39,803 bases of DNA. Origin: Azospirillum sp. GTDB lineage: Bacteria > Pseudomonadota > Alphaproteobacteria > CACIAM-22H2. Shown here in pieces: positions 13,596 through 23,869 of this stretch. Location: the NCBI GenBank assembly GCA_020249045.1, contig JADCGK010000161.1:1-39803 (forward strand), written 5' to 3'. Both the position numbers and the translations under genes were made by a program. The notes under the pieces were generated by a model. That model worked only from the letters and a program-made list of their open reading frames with translations. It did no database searches and had not been told where the DNA came from. The number at the start of each line of letters is the position of its first letter. The first letter of the stretch is position 1.

Positions 13596-16500
13596 TTACC
13601 GGAACTTATTGGGGTCGCGGGTGACGAACATCTCGAACGGGGTGATATCGTACCCCTCGGCCCACAGATAGATGCCCTCGGCCGTGATCCAGGCTTGGCC
13701 CGTGGGCAGGTGCAGCACCGGCCCGGCCGCGCGGAAAGCCGCCTTGGCCAGCCCGCGATCCGCCTCGCCCTGCCCGATTTCCTTGCCCAGCGTGACCACG
13801 GCCTCGACCGCGCTCCCGACCGGCGAGCCCGCATAGCCGAAATTCGTGCCCAGCGCGTTCACCACGTCGCGCACGCCCACGAAGCCAGACAGCGCATATT
13901 TGAGCGTCATGCCCGCCATCCACTTCGCCCAGCCCGCCTCGTCGTCCTCGCCCTCCTCGGGCCCGCGCCCCATCAGCAATTCCGACAGCACGGCCGGCAG
14001 GAACGTCAGGAACGCCATGTTCGCGACGAAGCGCGGCATGTCGGTCGGCCGCTTGAGTTGCTTCATCTCGTCGACCATCAGGTTGTAGGTCGCCGAGAAA
14101 TACGAATAGAACATCGTGAACATCTTCTGCGTCGGCCCGCCGCGCTGGATGCCCGCGAGATCCTTCATCAGCCCCGAGGATTGCGTCGTGCGCACCATCT
14201 GGTCGGCGTAGTCGATCGCCTGCGCCTCGTCGCCCTTGAACTTCTCCATGCCCCGCTCATAGGCGGCCGACCACACGGGCACGGCAACGCCCATGTCCAT
14301 CATGGCCGTCAGGTAGAAGAAGGACCGCTTGACCTGGGCCGAGGTGTCGTTGCCCTCGATCTTGCGCATCTCGTCGCGGATATCGCGGTCGTAGGTGTTC
14401 GCGCGCGTGCGCAGTTCAACGGACTTCGAAAACGCCCAGTCGACCTTGGCCTTCATGGCGAACGGGTTGCCGTAGAACGAGCCGACGTGCTTGACCATCG
14501 GCCCGACGCCCACGCGCGGCACCGACTGCAGGAAGCCCGTGACCTGCACCAGCGCCGTCGTGAGTTTCCAGCCCATCGCCGCGATCGACATGCCGCCGCG
14601 CAGGTGGTTGATCGTCTTGTCCATCCAGTTCAGCGCGGGAACGTCGCCGGCCGCGATATCGCGGACCTGCTGTTTCATCGCCCGGTGGAACTGCGGCCCA
14701 GCCGTGTTGAGCACGGCGCCCTTGACCTCGGGGTGGTCGAGCAGCCGGTTCACGTCCAGCACCGCCTCGCGATGGCTGACATCGTGGATCAGTTCGGCGA
14801 CGTGCTCGAACAGCACGTCCATTTCGAGCCGGACCGGCATGCCGCCAGAACCGACGCGCTCGATCGCGGCGCCGGCGCGCGTGCTCGCCTTCGCGACGAA
14901 CCCGCTCATGAGCTGCTGGGCCATCTTGTCGACCGAGTGCGAATAGGCGCGCTCGCTCCGGTCCGCGTCGTATTTCAGCGGATAGTAGCCGCCGCGCAGC
15001 GTGCCAAACGGGGTGACAACCGGCGACGCCTCGACTTTCTGGGGCTCGACGCCCTTGACCCGCTTTTCCAGCCCGGCCAGTTGCGGCCAGAAGGAATCGA
15101 CGTAATCCCAAGCCTCTTGCACGAACTGCCAGTCGCGCTCCGTCAGCGTGCGGTCGAGCACCGCTTTCACCTGGGCGTCGTCCCACTTGTAGCCCTTACG
15201 GATTGCCTCGCGGTTGCCCTCGTTGCCCCAGTTCAAGGCCAGCGCCATAACGGTCGACTTCGTGAGCGACTGCCCGAGTTCGGGGTAATAGACCGGCTTC
15301 GTGCGCCACGTCTTGCGGGCGTCCTCGGGGAACCGCTCGAACAGCTTGCCCATCGCTTCGTGGGCTTCCAGAGACATGCGCGTCTCGACGTTCTGGGCGT
15401 CCTGCAGCGGCTTGAACAACGCCGTCCAGACCGGCCCAAGGTCGACGAACCCGTCCATTTCGCGGGCGAGGAATTCGAGCTTGCGATGCGAGGCAAAGAA
15501 CCCGTCGACAAACTGGCGCGCGCGATAGCCCGGCCCTTTCTCGATCTGGTCCTTGTCCCCGCGCTCCTTCATGTTCTGGCTGATCGTCTCGCCGACGAGC
15601 GCCGCCACGCGGTTCAGGTCGCGCTCTTTCGCCTCGCGCAGCAGCCGGTTCTTGTTCCGGCCCACGGCGACAAGGTTCTCGACGCTATCGCGCAGGCCCA
15701 TGAACTCGCCGACCTTCATGTCGCGATAGTGCGTCTTTTCGTCGGCCGCCAGAATTTCCGGCGGCACCTCGAGTTGCGCCTGCTGGTTTTCGTCGAGCGC
15801 CTTGATCCAGTTGTTGATCGCCCGCAGTTCGAGGATCGTGCGCTTGCGGTCCGACAGTTGCGGCCCGAACTGGTAGGCGTCGAGGATCGTGCGCACCTGC
15901 TGCAGATAGTCCGCGTCGATCGACTTCGGCGCCTTGCGGCCCGCGTACTTCGTGAACCGCTCGATGGCCTTTTCGACTTCGGCCCGGACCTTGCCCGACT
16001 CCCGCACGAGATAGGCGTTGATGATCCGCTGGCGTTGATGCCACGCCGCCGCCGCATAGTCGCGCGCCGCGATCGCGTCGGCCACCGCGTCGGCCGCGGC
16101 CTTTTCGGCCCGTCGCCATTTATTCGTGTTCAGCAAATCGCCGACCGTGGCGTCGGCCACGATCTGCTCGGACGCCTTTTCGAGCGCCTTGCGATCCACC
16201 CTCAGCGCGTCGACGGCGATCTTGCGCGCCTTGGCCTGGTCGCGCCGCGCGGCCTTGGCCTCGCCCGCCTTCGCGTCCGTCGCCAGACGTTCCGTCGCCA
16301 CCTGCGCCCGCGAGCGCGCATCGGCCCCCTCGCCCATGCGCAGCGCCTCGGATTCCTGCTGATCGACGCGCGCGGCCTGCACGTCGCCCACGGACGGCGC
16401 CGCCTTGCCCTCCATCTCCCGGCGCACCGCCGCCTCGACCATCTTGCCCGCGCCGAGTTTCTTGAGCGCCCGGAACTCGGCTTCGAGCACCAGCATTTGC

Positions 16501-19500
16501 GCGTCGCCGTGCAGCGCCTGGATTGCCTCCTCGTGCGCGGTCCCGTCCTTGGTCGGGTCGGGGAACCGCTCGCGCATGATCCGGTCGGTGCGCGCCTGCA
16601 CCTCGGCGTTGAACGGCGCGGCGTTCAGCATGGCCTGCACCATCTCGTCGGCCGACGTGAACCCGAACATGGGCGCCACCAGATCGGCCGGCACGCCGCC
16701 CTTGACCGTCACGTTGCGCGGCAGGCGCTTCACTACGCCCTCGCCATAGGCTTCCTTGAGCAGCTTGCGGTCGAGCTTGTAGGACCGCCCCGCCGACTTG
16801 CCGTCCGGCAGCGTGCCGTCCTGCATGAGCCGGATGGCCGCATAGACGGGCTCGGCCCGCATCTGAGCCTCGACCTCGTTCGCCACGCCCTCGCGCGCCT
16901 CGCGGTACTCGTCGGAATCCACGCGCGCGGCTTCGCGCTGCAGGCGCGCCAGCACCTTCTGCTCGGCTTCCATGCGCGCCTTGGCGGCTAGGTTCTGGTA
17001 GCGCTCGAATTCCTGGTCGGTCATGCCGGCGTCCTTGGCCGCGCGGAACATGCCGACGAATTTGTATTGCTCTTGAGCCTGGGCGATTTCGGCGTCGGTC
17101 GCGAGCATGCGGTCGAACACGCCCCGGATATCGTCGTTGATCGGCACGTTCAGGTCGCGGATCGACCGATAGATGCGCACCAGCCACGCCTTGAAGCGCT
17201 CGAACGCCGACGCCAGTTCGAGGCTCGGCGCCTTGCCTTCCATGAAATACGCCTCGCCCGTGCGCGCAAAACGCTCGTGCGCCTCGACGGGGATCTCCGC
17301 CACCTCGGGGTCGATTTCCAGATAGCGCGCGATGCGCTCCCAGTCCGCGCGGATATCGGCCGGCGCATCGGTGCGCGCGGCGTCGGCCTTCATTTCCTCA
17401 AGCCAGCCGTGGCTCATTTCGTGGAGGAACGTCGAAAGGTCCGCCTTGCCCGTGAGCGTGATGATCGACCGCCCGCCCGGCAGGAACTGAATCGAGCCGC
17501 GCGGCGTGTCGCCCTCGCGTTGCTCAAGCGCTTTGCCGTCCGCCGGCTGGTTAAGCAGCCGCTCAAATTCAGGACGCAGCGAAAACTCGCCATCCGGCGT
17601 CGGATAGGCGTCCTCGCGAACGTCGAACACTTCCGAGATAACCGGCGCGCCCTTCGTCTTGCTGTAGCCGACGACGCTATCGTATCCAGCGCCTCGCACA
17701 GCAAACGCCACGATGTTCTCCTGCACGGCATACGGCAGTAAATTGCCGCCCTTGGAATTCTGGACGATCTGCCAAGCCAAGTCGGGGTCGGCGCCGTACT
17801 GCTGCAGCACCTCGGTCACCCCCTCGACGATTTGCGCTTCGCCCTTGCCCCAGCCCACCGCCACGCGCAGCACGTCATTGCGCATCTTCTCGTAGGCGCC
17901 CTTACCTTTAATCTGATCGTATGCGGCCTCGGGCGCCTTCCCGCCGGTCGCGCCTTTGACGAACAGCGGCGCGCGCAGCAGCGTTTCGCCCTGCACCTTT
18001 TCCGTGCCGCCATAGCCCGTCTTGCCGGTCTTGTAATGCTTGGCCGTTGCCGCGCCGTTTGGCAGATAAAACACGCCGGTTCGCACCGACTGATCGCCGC
18101 TTTGCTCGGGCTTTTGGAACCGCACCAGGTCGATCAGCAGCCCGTCCGGCGTGATCGAGGCGCCCGGCGTATTCGCAACAGCCTCAGCAAACAGGGGATC
18201 GGTCGGCAGGCTCACCGGATAGGCCATGCGCTTCACAACGTCGACCGGCACTTGATCCATGATCGTCCGCTTGCGCTCGGCCGGCATGCCGACCTGTTCG
18301 GCCGCCCAGCGTTCGTGCGCCTCGCGCACCTCGGCCGCCGTCACGCGGTTCGGGTCCAGCCCCAGCACGGACAGTTGCTCGTCGAGCGTAGCGCGCGCTT
18401 CTAGCCGCCGGGCCCGCGTCTCGTCGCGGTTTTGCAACGAATAGACCGGCTTCCCGTCCATTTCCTGCGTAAACAGTTCCATGAACTTGTCAACCAACTG
18501 GTCCGGCGGCACGCTCTCGTCGATGTAGCCCGCGTCCTGCATGCGCTTGGCGACAACATCGACATGGAACCGCGCCGTGAACCCGGTGCCGCCCAACATG
18601 TCGGCGCTCTCGGGGCCCACGTCGCGCACCAGCTTTTTGCGGCCGGGCTTGCTCAGGTGCCACTTATCGGCCTTGAGCGTCTTGAACTCGCCGCCCCGGT
18701 CGACGATGCCTCCGTAGTCGGCCACGGCCTCCAACATCGACGGGCCATACGCCGCGCGGTCGGAAATCCGCACCTTCGAGCGCAGGTCGTCGAGCGCCAG
18801 GTCGAGCATGTCGACGTCCTGCCGCCCTTGCAGTTGGCGCCGGACGGCCGGCCGCTGGTCGAAATACATCTCGACCGGATCGACGCCCAGACGCTCGGCC
18901 CGGGTCCGCACGCGCGCGGCCACGATCGCCGCGTATCGCGTCGCCGCCGCATCGTCGACCGCCGCCGCCTTCAACTGGCGGAACATATCGTCGAACACGA
19001 CTTGCGCCGCGTTCTGCTGGCCGACCGCCGACGCCACGTCGTCGCGCAGCATGTTGACCTGGCGCTCTAATTCCTCGGGCGACCACTCGGCGGCCTCGCG
19101 CGCGGTCGGCGCGTCCTCGGTCACGCGAACGTTTTCGGCCAGCTCGTCGAACCGCTCGTTCCCGACGAAGGCCCCCACGAACGTCGAGAGCGGCATGCGC
19201 ACGTCCGCGCCCGTTTCCTGGGCCAGCGCCACCTCGCGCGTGAGGCGCGCGACTTCCTCGGGCGACATGAACTGCCCCATGTCGGGCTGGTCCTGGAACA
19301 GCACCGCCGCCGTGCGCGCGTCGATCTCGACGGCGCGGTCCTGTTCGACGAGGCCGCGCACGAACTCCGCGAATTTCTCCGGCGAGCGCTGGCGCAGGTT
19401 CGACTGCTCGGCCAGCGCGTTGATCTGCTTGAGCGCGTCCGCGTCGCGCGTCGCCTGGTCCGCCGCCTGCTGGCCGCGCGCCGCCCCCTTGCCGCCCATC

Positions 19501-20576
19501 GCGGCCAGGATCAGCGACCGCACCACGGCCGCAGCGCCGCCGGCGGCCAGCGCCTCGCGGCTGAAATCCTGCACGATCTCGGCGTCGGGGTTGTAGAACG
19601 CATATTCGACGACGTTCTGCAGGATGCCCTCGACGACCTCTTGCGCGGCCTCGTTCCCGGCCGACAGCATCACGTCGCGGATTTTCCCCATGATGCCAGC
19701 CCGCACGGGGTCCGGCAGCTTGCGCATGAGGAAGTCTAGCCCGTAGCGCTCCGTCAGCGCGGTCACGGCGCCGCCCGCAAACAGCGCGGCGTCCGTCGTC
19801 GCATCGCGCCCGTAGACCCCTTGCCGGTCCTGGCGTTCGCGCTGCTGGTCTACGCCCTGCGAAAACAGCATCGTCGTGCCAGCCACGCCGCCCGTCATGA
19901 TCATCATGGCGAGCTGCTGGCCCAACTGCCCGACGCCCTCGGAAATATCCGTCGCGAGGTTCTGCCGTTCCGCCGGCACGCCGACGCCAGCGCCGACATC
20001 CTTCAGGAAATCGCCGCCCTGCATCAGCCCCGTCGCCGGGTTGAACCCGTCGAACCAGAACAGGTTTGCGGCGCTATCGCCAAACAGCGACCGCACGCCC
20101 CGGTCGATCTGGCGCGCGCCGGCGTCGATCGCCGAGCCAAACCCCGCCGCCGCCGAGCCCAGGCCCTTGATAGCGCCCGCAGGCAGCGAGCGCGCCACGT
20201 CGGACACCGCTTGCAGCGTGTCGAAATCGTCGCGCGCCAGCCGGTAGTTTGTCGGGTCCGTCACGAACGCCGCCATGTTCGGATCTTCGGCCACGCGCCC
20301 GAGTCGGTCGAATTCCGCCTTGCGCTCGACCTCGCTCATATTGCGCTCGACCACGGGCACCGGCAGGCCCGTCTGGCGCGACAGGCCCAGCGCGCGCGCC
20401 GTCGTGTCGGGCGTCGAGCCCTGCGCCCCCACGGCCGTCTGGCGCAGCGCCTGCTCGTCGCGCTCGGCGCGCATGCGCTTGGCCTCGGCTTGCAGGTCGA
20501 TCGCCGTGGGCGCCTCGCGCGCGCGGTCCAGTTCCGTCCGCAGCCGCAGCGCCTCGTTCATCAGGGAATCGGTCAT
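13596..20576 (-). CDS. Giant internal virion/ejection protein with HExxH motif
   Basis: 2,326 residues. N-terminal 120 residues are charged helix; 120-400 alternates amphipathic and Gly/Ala-rich hydrophobic segments; a metallopeptidase-type HEMSH motif lies at 1052-1056 (FLHEMSHGW) preceded by a beta region rich in FYLPNG/GGTEKV. Long helical parts (1400-1700) follow, and hydrophobic stretches occur near 1900-2250, including FYSYFSATYN (about 2155), which is like the C-terminus of large polyvalent phage proteins. T7 gp15/gp16 counterparts are ejected into the cell to form the DNA channel. Protease activity is inferred from HExxH alone. Confidence 0.82.
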   Translation of the reverse strand: MTDSLMNEALRLRTELDRAREAPTAIDLQAEAKRMRAERDEQALRQTAVGAQGSTPDTTARALGLSRQTGLPVPVVERNMSEVERKAEFDRLGRVAEDPNMAAFVTDPTNYRLARDDFDTLQAVSDVARSLPAGAIKGLGSAAAGFGSAIDAGARQIDRGVRSLFGDSAANLFWFDGFNPATGLMQGGDFLKDVGAGVGVPAERQNLATDISEGVGQLGQQLAMMIMTGGVAGTTMLFSQGVDQQRERQDRQGVYGRDATTDAALFAGGAVTALTERYGLDFLMRKLPDPVRAGIMGKIRDVMLSAGNEAAQEVVEGILQNVVEYAFYNPDAEIVQDFSREALAAGGAAAVVRSLILAAMGGKGAARGQQAADQATRDADALKQINALAEQSNLRQRSPEKFAEFVRGLVEQDRAVEIDARTAAVLFQDQPDMGQFMSPEEVARLTREVALAQETGADVRMPLSTFVGAFVGNERFDELAENVRVTEDAPTAREAAEWSPEELERQVNMLRDDVASAVGQQNAAQVVFDDMFRQLKAAAVDDAAATRYAAIVAARVRTRAERLGVDPVEMYFDQRPAVRRQLQGRQDVDMLDLALDDLRSKVRISDRAAYGPSMLEAVADYGGIVDRGGEFKTLKADKWHLSKPGRKKLVRDVGPESADMLGGTGFTARFHVDVVAKRMQDAGYIDESVPPDQLVDKFMELFTQEMDGKPVYSLQNRDETRARRLEARATLDEQLSVLGLDPNRVTAAEVREAHERWAAEQVGMPAERKRTIMDQVPVDVVKRMAYPVSLPTDPLFAEAVANTPGASITPDGLLIDLVRFQKPEQSGDQSVRTGVFYLPNGAATAKHYKTGKTGYGGTEKVQGETLLRAPLFVKGATGGKAPEAAYDQIKGKGAYEKMRNDVLRVAVGWGKGEAQIVEGVTEVLQQYGADPDLAWQIVQNSKGGNLLPYAVQENIVAFAVRGAGYDSVVGYSKTKGAPVISEVFDVREDAYPTPDGEFSLRPEFERLLNQPADGKALEQREGDTPRGSIQFLPGGRSIITLTGKADLSTFLHEMSHGWLEEMKADAARTDAPADIRADWERIARYLEIDPEVAEIPVEAHERFARTGEAYFMEGKAPSLELASAFERFKAWLVRIYRSIRDLNVPINDDIRGVFDRMLATDAEIAQAQEQYKFVGMFRAAKDAGMTDQEFERYQNLAAKARMEAEQKVLARLQREAARVDSDEYREAREGVANEVEAQMRAEPVYAAIRLMQDGTLPDGKSAGRSYKLDRKLLKEAYGEGVVKRLPRNVTVKGGVPADLVAPMFGFTSADEMVQAMLNAAPFNAEVQARTDRIMRERFPDPTKDGTAHEEAIQALHGDAQMLVLEAEFRALKKLGAGKMVEAAVRREMEGKAAPSVGDVQAARVDQQESEALRMGEGADARSRAQVATERLATDAKAGEAKAARRDQAKARKIAVDALRVDRKALEKASEQIVADATVGDLLNTNKWRRAEKAAADAVADAIAARDYAAAAWHQRQRIINAYLVRESGKVRAEVEKAIERFTKYAGRKAPKSIDADYLQQVRTILDAYQFGPQLSDRKRTILELRAINNWIKALDENQQAQLEVPPEILAADEKTHYRDMKVGEFMGLRDSVENLVAVGRNKNRLLREAKERDLNRVAALVGETISQNMKERGDKDQIEKGPGYRARQFVDGFFASHRKLEFLAREMDGFVDLGPVWTALFKPLQDAQNVETRMSLEAHEAMGKLFERFPEDARKTWRTKPVYYPELGQSLTKSTVMALALNWGNEGNREAIRKGYKWDDAQVKAVLDRTLTERDWQFVQEAWDYVDSFWPQLAGLEKRVKGVEPQKVEASPVVTPFGTLRGGYYPLKYDADRSERAYSHSVDKMAQQLMSGFVAKASTRAGAAIERVGSGGMPVRLEMDVLFEHVAELIHDVSHREAVLDVNRLLDHPEVKGAVLNTAGPQFHRAMKQQVRDIAAGDVPALNWMDKTINHLRGGMSIAAMGWKLTTALVQVTGFLQSVPRVGVGPMVKHVGSFYGNPFAMKAKVDWAFSKSVELRTRANTYDRDIRDEMRKIEGNDTSAQVKRSFFYLTAMMDMGVAVPVWSAAYERGMEKFKGDEAQAIDYADQMVRTTQSSGLMKDLAGIQRGGPTQKMFTMFYSYFSATYNLMVDEMKQLKRPTDMPRFVANMAFLTFLPAVLSELLMGRGPEEGEDDEAGWAKWMAGMTLKYALSGFVGVRDVVNALGTNFGYAGSPVGSAVEAVVTLGKEIGQGEADRGLAKAAFRAAGPVLHLPTGQAWITAEGIYLWAEGYDITPFEMFVTRDPNKFR

Positions 20577-22825
20577 CGGCCACCAGTCCGGCGCCAGAGC
20601 GCGGCAAGGTTGTCGGGGGTCACGGGCACGTTCGCGGCCTTGAGCGCGTTCGCGTAGGCGTCGATCTGGTCGACCGGCACCCCGGTCACGCGCGCCACGC
20701 GGGCGCGGTCCTTGGCGTCGGACAGGAACCCGCGAATGTCGAACCGGCCCCGTTCCTCGGGCGACATATCAAATACCTCAAACGCCCGGCGGTTCGGGTC
20801 GGGACGCCACCAGCTACCCGTCAAAAGCTCGCCTTGGATAAGCAGCGAGTCCGCCAGCCTTTTCATGTCGTCGATCGTGATGATCTTGTTCGGATTGCTC
20901 GCCTTCCAGCCCGCGATGCTGGCGTCCAGCGCGTCGTTGAACCTGCGCACCTTTTCTGATCCGCTCGCGTCCGTATCCCTCGGCGTCGGGTCTATGCCAG
21001 CCTCGCGCAGGCGCTCGCGCACGATCGCCGCGCGCTGTTGCTCGACCAAGCGTTCGGCCCGCACAGCAGCAGAGTTGTCGCCCCTTCGCTGGGCCACCTG
21101 CATGTCGGAAAAGCGCTTCAGATCCTCGGGCGACAGCTTGGTCGCAAACTCCGGCGACGTAAGGTCAAGCGTCTCGAATTCATCCGTGCCGCGCATGTTG
21201 TTGATGCGGTTGTAGGTGGGGAAGTCCGTCGTGACCCGACCCGCGCGCGCGATCCAATCAAGCCACCTTTCTTTTTCCATCGGATCATCCGAAAGAACGG
21301 CCAACTCATTCGGCGTCAGGGTATCCAGTGACTTCGACGTGGCGATCTTCTTGCGAATTTCCCGCAGCGCCTCGCGCCGGGTATCTTCCTCGGCTTGGCG
21401 CTGCTCGCCGAAATCCTGCCGCAGTCGCGTCTGCGCGATTTGAAGCTGGTCTTCGGTCAACTCGCCGCGCTGGCGCATGTCGTCGAGCCGCCGCCGCGCG
21501 GCCTCAAGCGTTCCGTCGATTCGCGCGCCCCGCTGCTCGGCCGTGCCGCCCACGACCTTGCCCTGCACCGCGTCCAGCACCTCGCCGACCGTCATGCCGG
21601 GCCGCATCATGGCGCCGTTCACCCGGAACGCCTGGTCCGCGATGCCCGCGCCCGCCGCCTGCCGATAGACCTCCTGCGCGTCCGCGTTGCGCGGCGCGTT
21701 CATGAACGCCTTGGCGCCGCCGATGCCGAGGAACCACGCCGCATATTGCTCGCCCGGCGTCAGCGGCCGGCCGATCGCCGCCGTGGCGTCCTGCTGATAC
21801 GCGGTCCAGACCGCATTGAAACCCTCGCGCGTGCCGCGCTGGGCGTCCGTCAGGCCAAGCCGCCCGGCGTACTGGCGCCACGTCCCATCGGTAATGCCGC
21901 CGCCGCGCGCCGTCTGGCCGGGCTCGGGGTTCTGCGCCTCGCCGCCCTCGATCCGCCACACGCGTTCCCGAATATCGCCGCCTTCCAGAGCGGCTCCGCG
22001 CGGGAACACCGCCGCCGCCGCCATGTTGCCCTTTTGCCGGTCGACCGCGCCCTTGAGCGCCTTTTCGATGGCCTGTTGCGTCGTGCCGTCCAGATCGCCC
22101 TTGTTCGCCTCGTAGTACCGCATCGCGGCCATCGGGTTGTCGATCGCCATGCGCTCGATCACCGAGCGCCGGATCGACGACCGCGCCGCGCGCGCGTTCA
22201 GGTCGATCAGTTCGGGCGCCTGGCCCATGCGCCGGCCCCACTCACGCAGCGCGCCATCGGCTTCGAGAATGATGCCGTTGACCTTGCCCTCGTCGTTGTA
22301 GGCCGCCGCAGCGTCCGCCACGAGCCCCTTGACCCGCGCGTCCGTGACCTCGCCGATGTAGGTCTGGCGCTCGCGCGCGACGTGCCGCGCCACGCCGTCC
22401 AGCGAGGCGTCGCGGCGCCGCAGCAGGATGCCTCGCAGCAGCCGCTGCTGGTTCGGGTTCGCCATCCCCTCGACGGCCGCGCGCGTGGACTCGTCCCACC
22501 ACTTCGTCGCGTCCTCGTAGGCTCTGATGGCATTGCCGCCGCGCCGCGAGAAGATGCCCCGCTCGGGGTCGTTCAGGAACACGCGCTCCTGGTCCGAGAA
22601 CGCGGCGTAGGCTTGCTCCGCCGCCAGCGCGTCGTTCTCCCGGCTGATCTCGATCTCGCGCTGTTTCAGCCGGTCCCCAACCTGAGCAACCTGCCCGCCC
22701 GTGCGCTCAAGCGCCTGGCCGATGCCAGCCCCGAAATCCGCCGGCGTCGCCTGCACCCGCTGAAACGGCGCCGGCACGGCGTTCGGCATGACGGACTGGC
22801 CGGTGACGGCAGGAACGCGCGGCAT
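20573..22825 (-). CDS. Internal virion protein with lytic-transglycosylase-like region
   Basis: 750 residues. Residues 1-250 are helical and charged with coiled-coil character. Around 285-420 the segment WRIEGGE...GGGITDGTW and EQYAAWFLGIGGAKAF looks like the lysozyme/transglycosylase region of T7 gp16-type ejection proteins, Glu 293-295 being the possible catalytic acid. Such domains open the peptidoglycan during DNA entry. ATGA overlap with the giant gene. The catalytic claim is moderate. Confidence 0.72.
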   Translation of the reverse strand: MPRVPAVTGQSVMPNAVPAPFQRVQATPADFGAGIGQALERTGGQVAQVGDRLKQREIEISRENDALAAEQAYAAFSDQERVFLNDPERGIFSRRGGNAIRAYEDATKWWDESTRAAVEGMANPNQQRLLRGILLRRRDASLDGVARHVARERQTYIGEVTDARVKGLVADAAAAYNDEGKVNGIILEADGALREWGRRMGQAPELIDLNARAARSSIRRSVIERMAIDNPMAAMRYYEANKGDLDGTTQQAIEKALKGAVDRQKGNMAAAAVFPRGAALEGGDIRERVWRIEGGEAQNPEPGQTARGGGITDGTWRQYAGRLGLTDAQRGTREGFNAVWTAYQQDATAAIGRPLTPGEQYAAWFLGIGGAKAFMNAPRNADAQEVYRQAAGAGIADQAFRVNGAMMRPGMTVGEVLDAVQGKVVGGTAEQRGARIDGTLEAARRRLDDMRQRGELTEDQLQIAQTRLRQDFGEQRQAEEDTRREALREIRKKIATSKSLDTLTPNELAVLSDDPMEKERWLDWIARAGRVTTDFPTYNRINNMRGTDEFETLDLTSPEFATKLSPEDLKRFSDMQVAQRRGDNSAAVRAERLVEQQRAAIVRERLREAGIDPTPRDTDASGSEKVRRFNDALDASIAGWKASNPNKIITIDDMKRLADSLLIQGELLTGSWWRPDPNRRAFEVFDMSPEERGRFDIRGFLSDAKDRARVARVTGVPVDQIDAYANALKAANVPVTPDNLAALWRRTGGR

Positions 22826-23403
22826 TAGCCAGCCCCCGAATAACCGGCCATGTAAGCCGAGGGCGAGTTCCCGCCGCCCGGTTTACTGCCCTTGTTCCGC
22901 TGAGCCCATCGATCCATGACCGTCCCGGCGCCCGACAGCAGCGTGCCCGCCGCGCCGATCATGCCGGCCTGCCGTGCCGCGCCCGCGCGCGCATCGGCCA
23001 GCCCCGCCTCGGCCGCGAAATTCATGCCCTGCACCCGGTAACCGTAGGCTTCGCGGTCCGCGTTGTTGCGGATCGTGAGCGCGTCCAGTTCCCCGAACGC
23101 CGCCGTGTCGCCGAGGATATCGAGCGGCGCACCCTGGTCGAGCGCCACGCCCGACGCCGCCAGACTGGCGCGCTGGGCGCCCTTGATCTGCGCCGTCTTG
23201 CGCCGCTGCTCGTCCTCGGCGATCTGCCCGCGCTTGAGCGCGTCCTGCGCCTGCTGCTCGGCGATGATCTGGTTGTTGCGCGCCACGGCCGCGTTGTAGT
23301 TCGCGGCCTTAGCCGCCGCGTCGCCGGCCTGCAACTGGCCGACCGCGCCCATGACCGTGCCGGCGATCGAGGCGGCCGCGGCGATCGTTGCGAGTTCACA
23401 CAT
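22825..23403 (-). CDS. T7 gp14-like internal virion protein
   Basis: 192 residues with an Ala/Gly-rich hydrophobic N-terminus (IAAAASIAGTVMGAVGQL), then a long helical, Gln/Ala-rich middle (NYNAAVARNNQIIAEQQAQDALKRGQIAEDEQRRKT) and the conserved LGDTAAFGELDALTIRNNADREAYGYR. This is the layout of gp14-type proteins that form the outer-membrane part of the ejection channel. It overlaps the gp13-like gene by 8 bp. Confidence 0.8.
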   Translation of the reverse strand: MCELATIAAAASIAGTVMGAVGQLQAGDAAAKAANYNAAVARNNQIIAEQQAQDALKRGQIAEDEQRRKTAQIKGAQRASLAASGVALDQGAPLDILGDTAAFGELDALTIRNNADREAYGYRVQGMNFAAEAGLADARAGAARQAGMIGAAGTLLSGAGTVMDRWAQRNKGSKPGGGNSPSAYMAGYSGAG

Positions 23404-23869
23404 TGCCAGCCCTCAGCGTGAAGGGAACGAAATCGAGCCCGAGCGCCCCGTAGGGCTGGGGCGCGCCGAACTGGGCGCCGAGCCGCCGCAGCCACGAAAG
23501 CGTCGCGCGGTTCCGCACGTCGACGTAGTTCATCAGGGTCGGGAACCGTTCGAGCATCATGGCGACGTAGACCCGGCTTTCCGTCAGGAAGAACCTTGGG
23601 ATTTTCGCAATTTCCGGCGTCCCAAGCAACCACGCAGACGCCCCGCCCCCGATGACCGACAAGGGCCCCCCCGCGCCGAACATGGCCGCCGGCCGCCCGT
23701 CGATCAGCCCGGTCCAGGCCATTTCCGACCGGCCCAGCGACCGGGCCAGCGCGGCATGGGGTTCGGCCAGCGAGGCCGCCCAAATCTCCCGGCGATCCGC
23801 CTCGCGCATATTCTGGGCCAGCGGCGGGATATCGGCGGGATCAGCATGGCGGATCTCAATGTGAACCAA
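23396..23869 (-). CDS. T7 gp13-like protein with GNAT acyltransferase fold
   Basis: 157 residues. Starts at TTG with GAGGTG about 6 bp before it, overlapping the tail-nozzle gene by 14 bp. The sequence IRHADPADIPPLAQNMREADRREIWA and then PAAMFGAG...SAWLLGT...NYVDVRNRATLSWLRRLG follows the GNAT acetyltransferase pattern, and T7 gp13-type proteins are known to adopt it. It is an assembly factor or ejection protein rather than a proven enzyme. An operator-like copy lies inside it. Confidence 0.8.
   Translation of the reverse strand: MVHIEIRHADPADIPPLAQNMREADRREIWAASLAEPHAALARSLGRSEMAWTGLIDGRPAAMFGAGGPLSVIGGGASAWLLGTPEIAKIPRFFLTESRVYVAMMLERFPTLMNYVDVRNRATLSWLRRLGAQFGAPQPYGALGLDFVPFTLRAGNV
23596..23610. 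promoter_or_regulatory. Operator-like palindrome inside the gp13-like gene
   Basis: TTGGGATTTTCGCAA, 11 of 12 arm bases as in the consensus. It is the only copy inside a gene, so it may be coincidence with the codons for AKIPR, or may regulate the downstream ejection genes. Confidence 0.35.

Noticed and set aside
13695-16991. 1,098-codon plus-strand open frame within the giant ejection gene
   Set aside because: Arg/His/Leu-rich antisense shadow produced by GC-rich codon usage; no ribosome-binding site and no recognisable domain.
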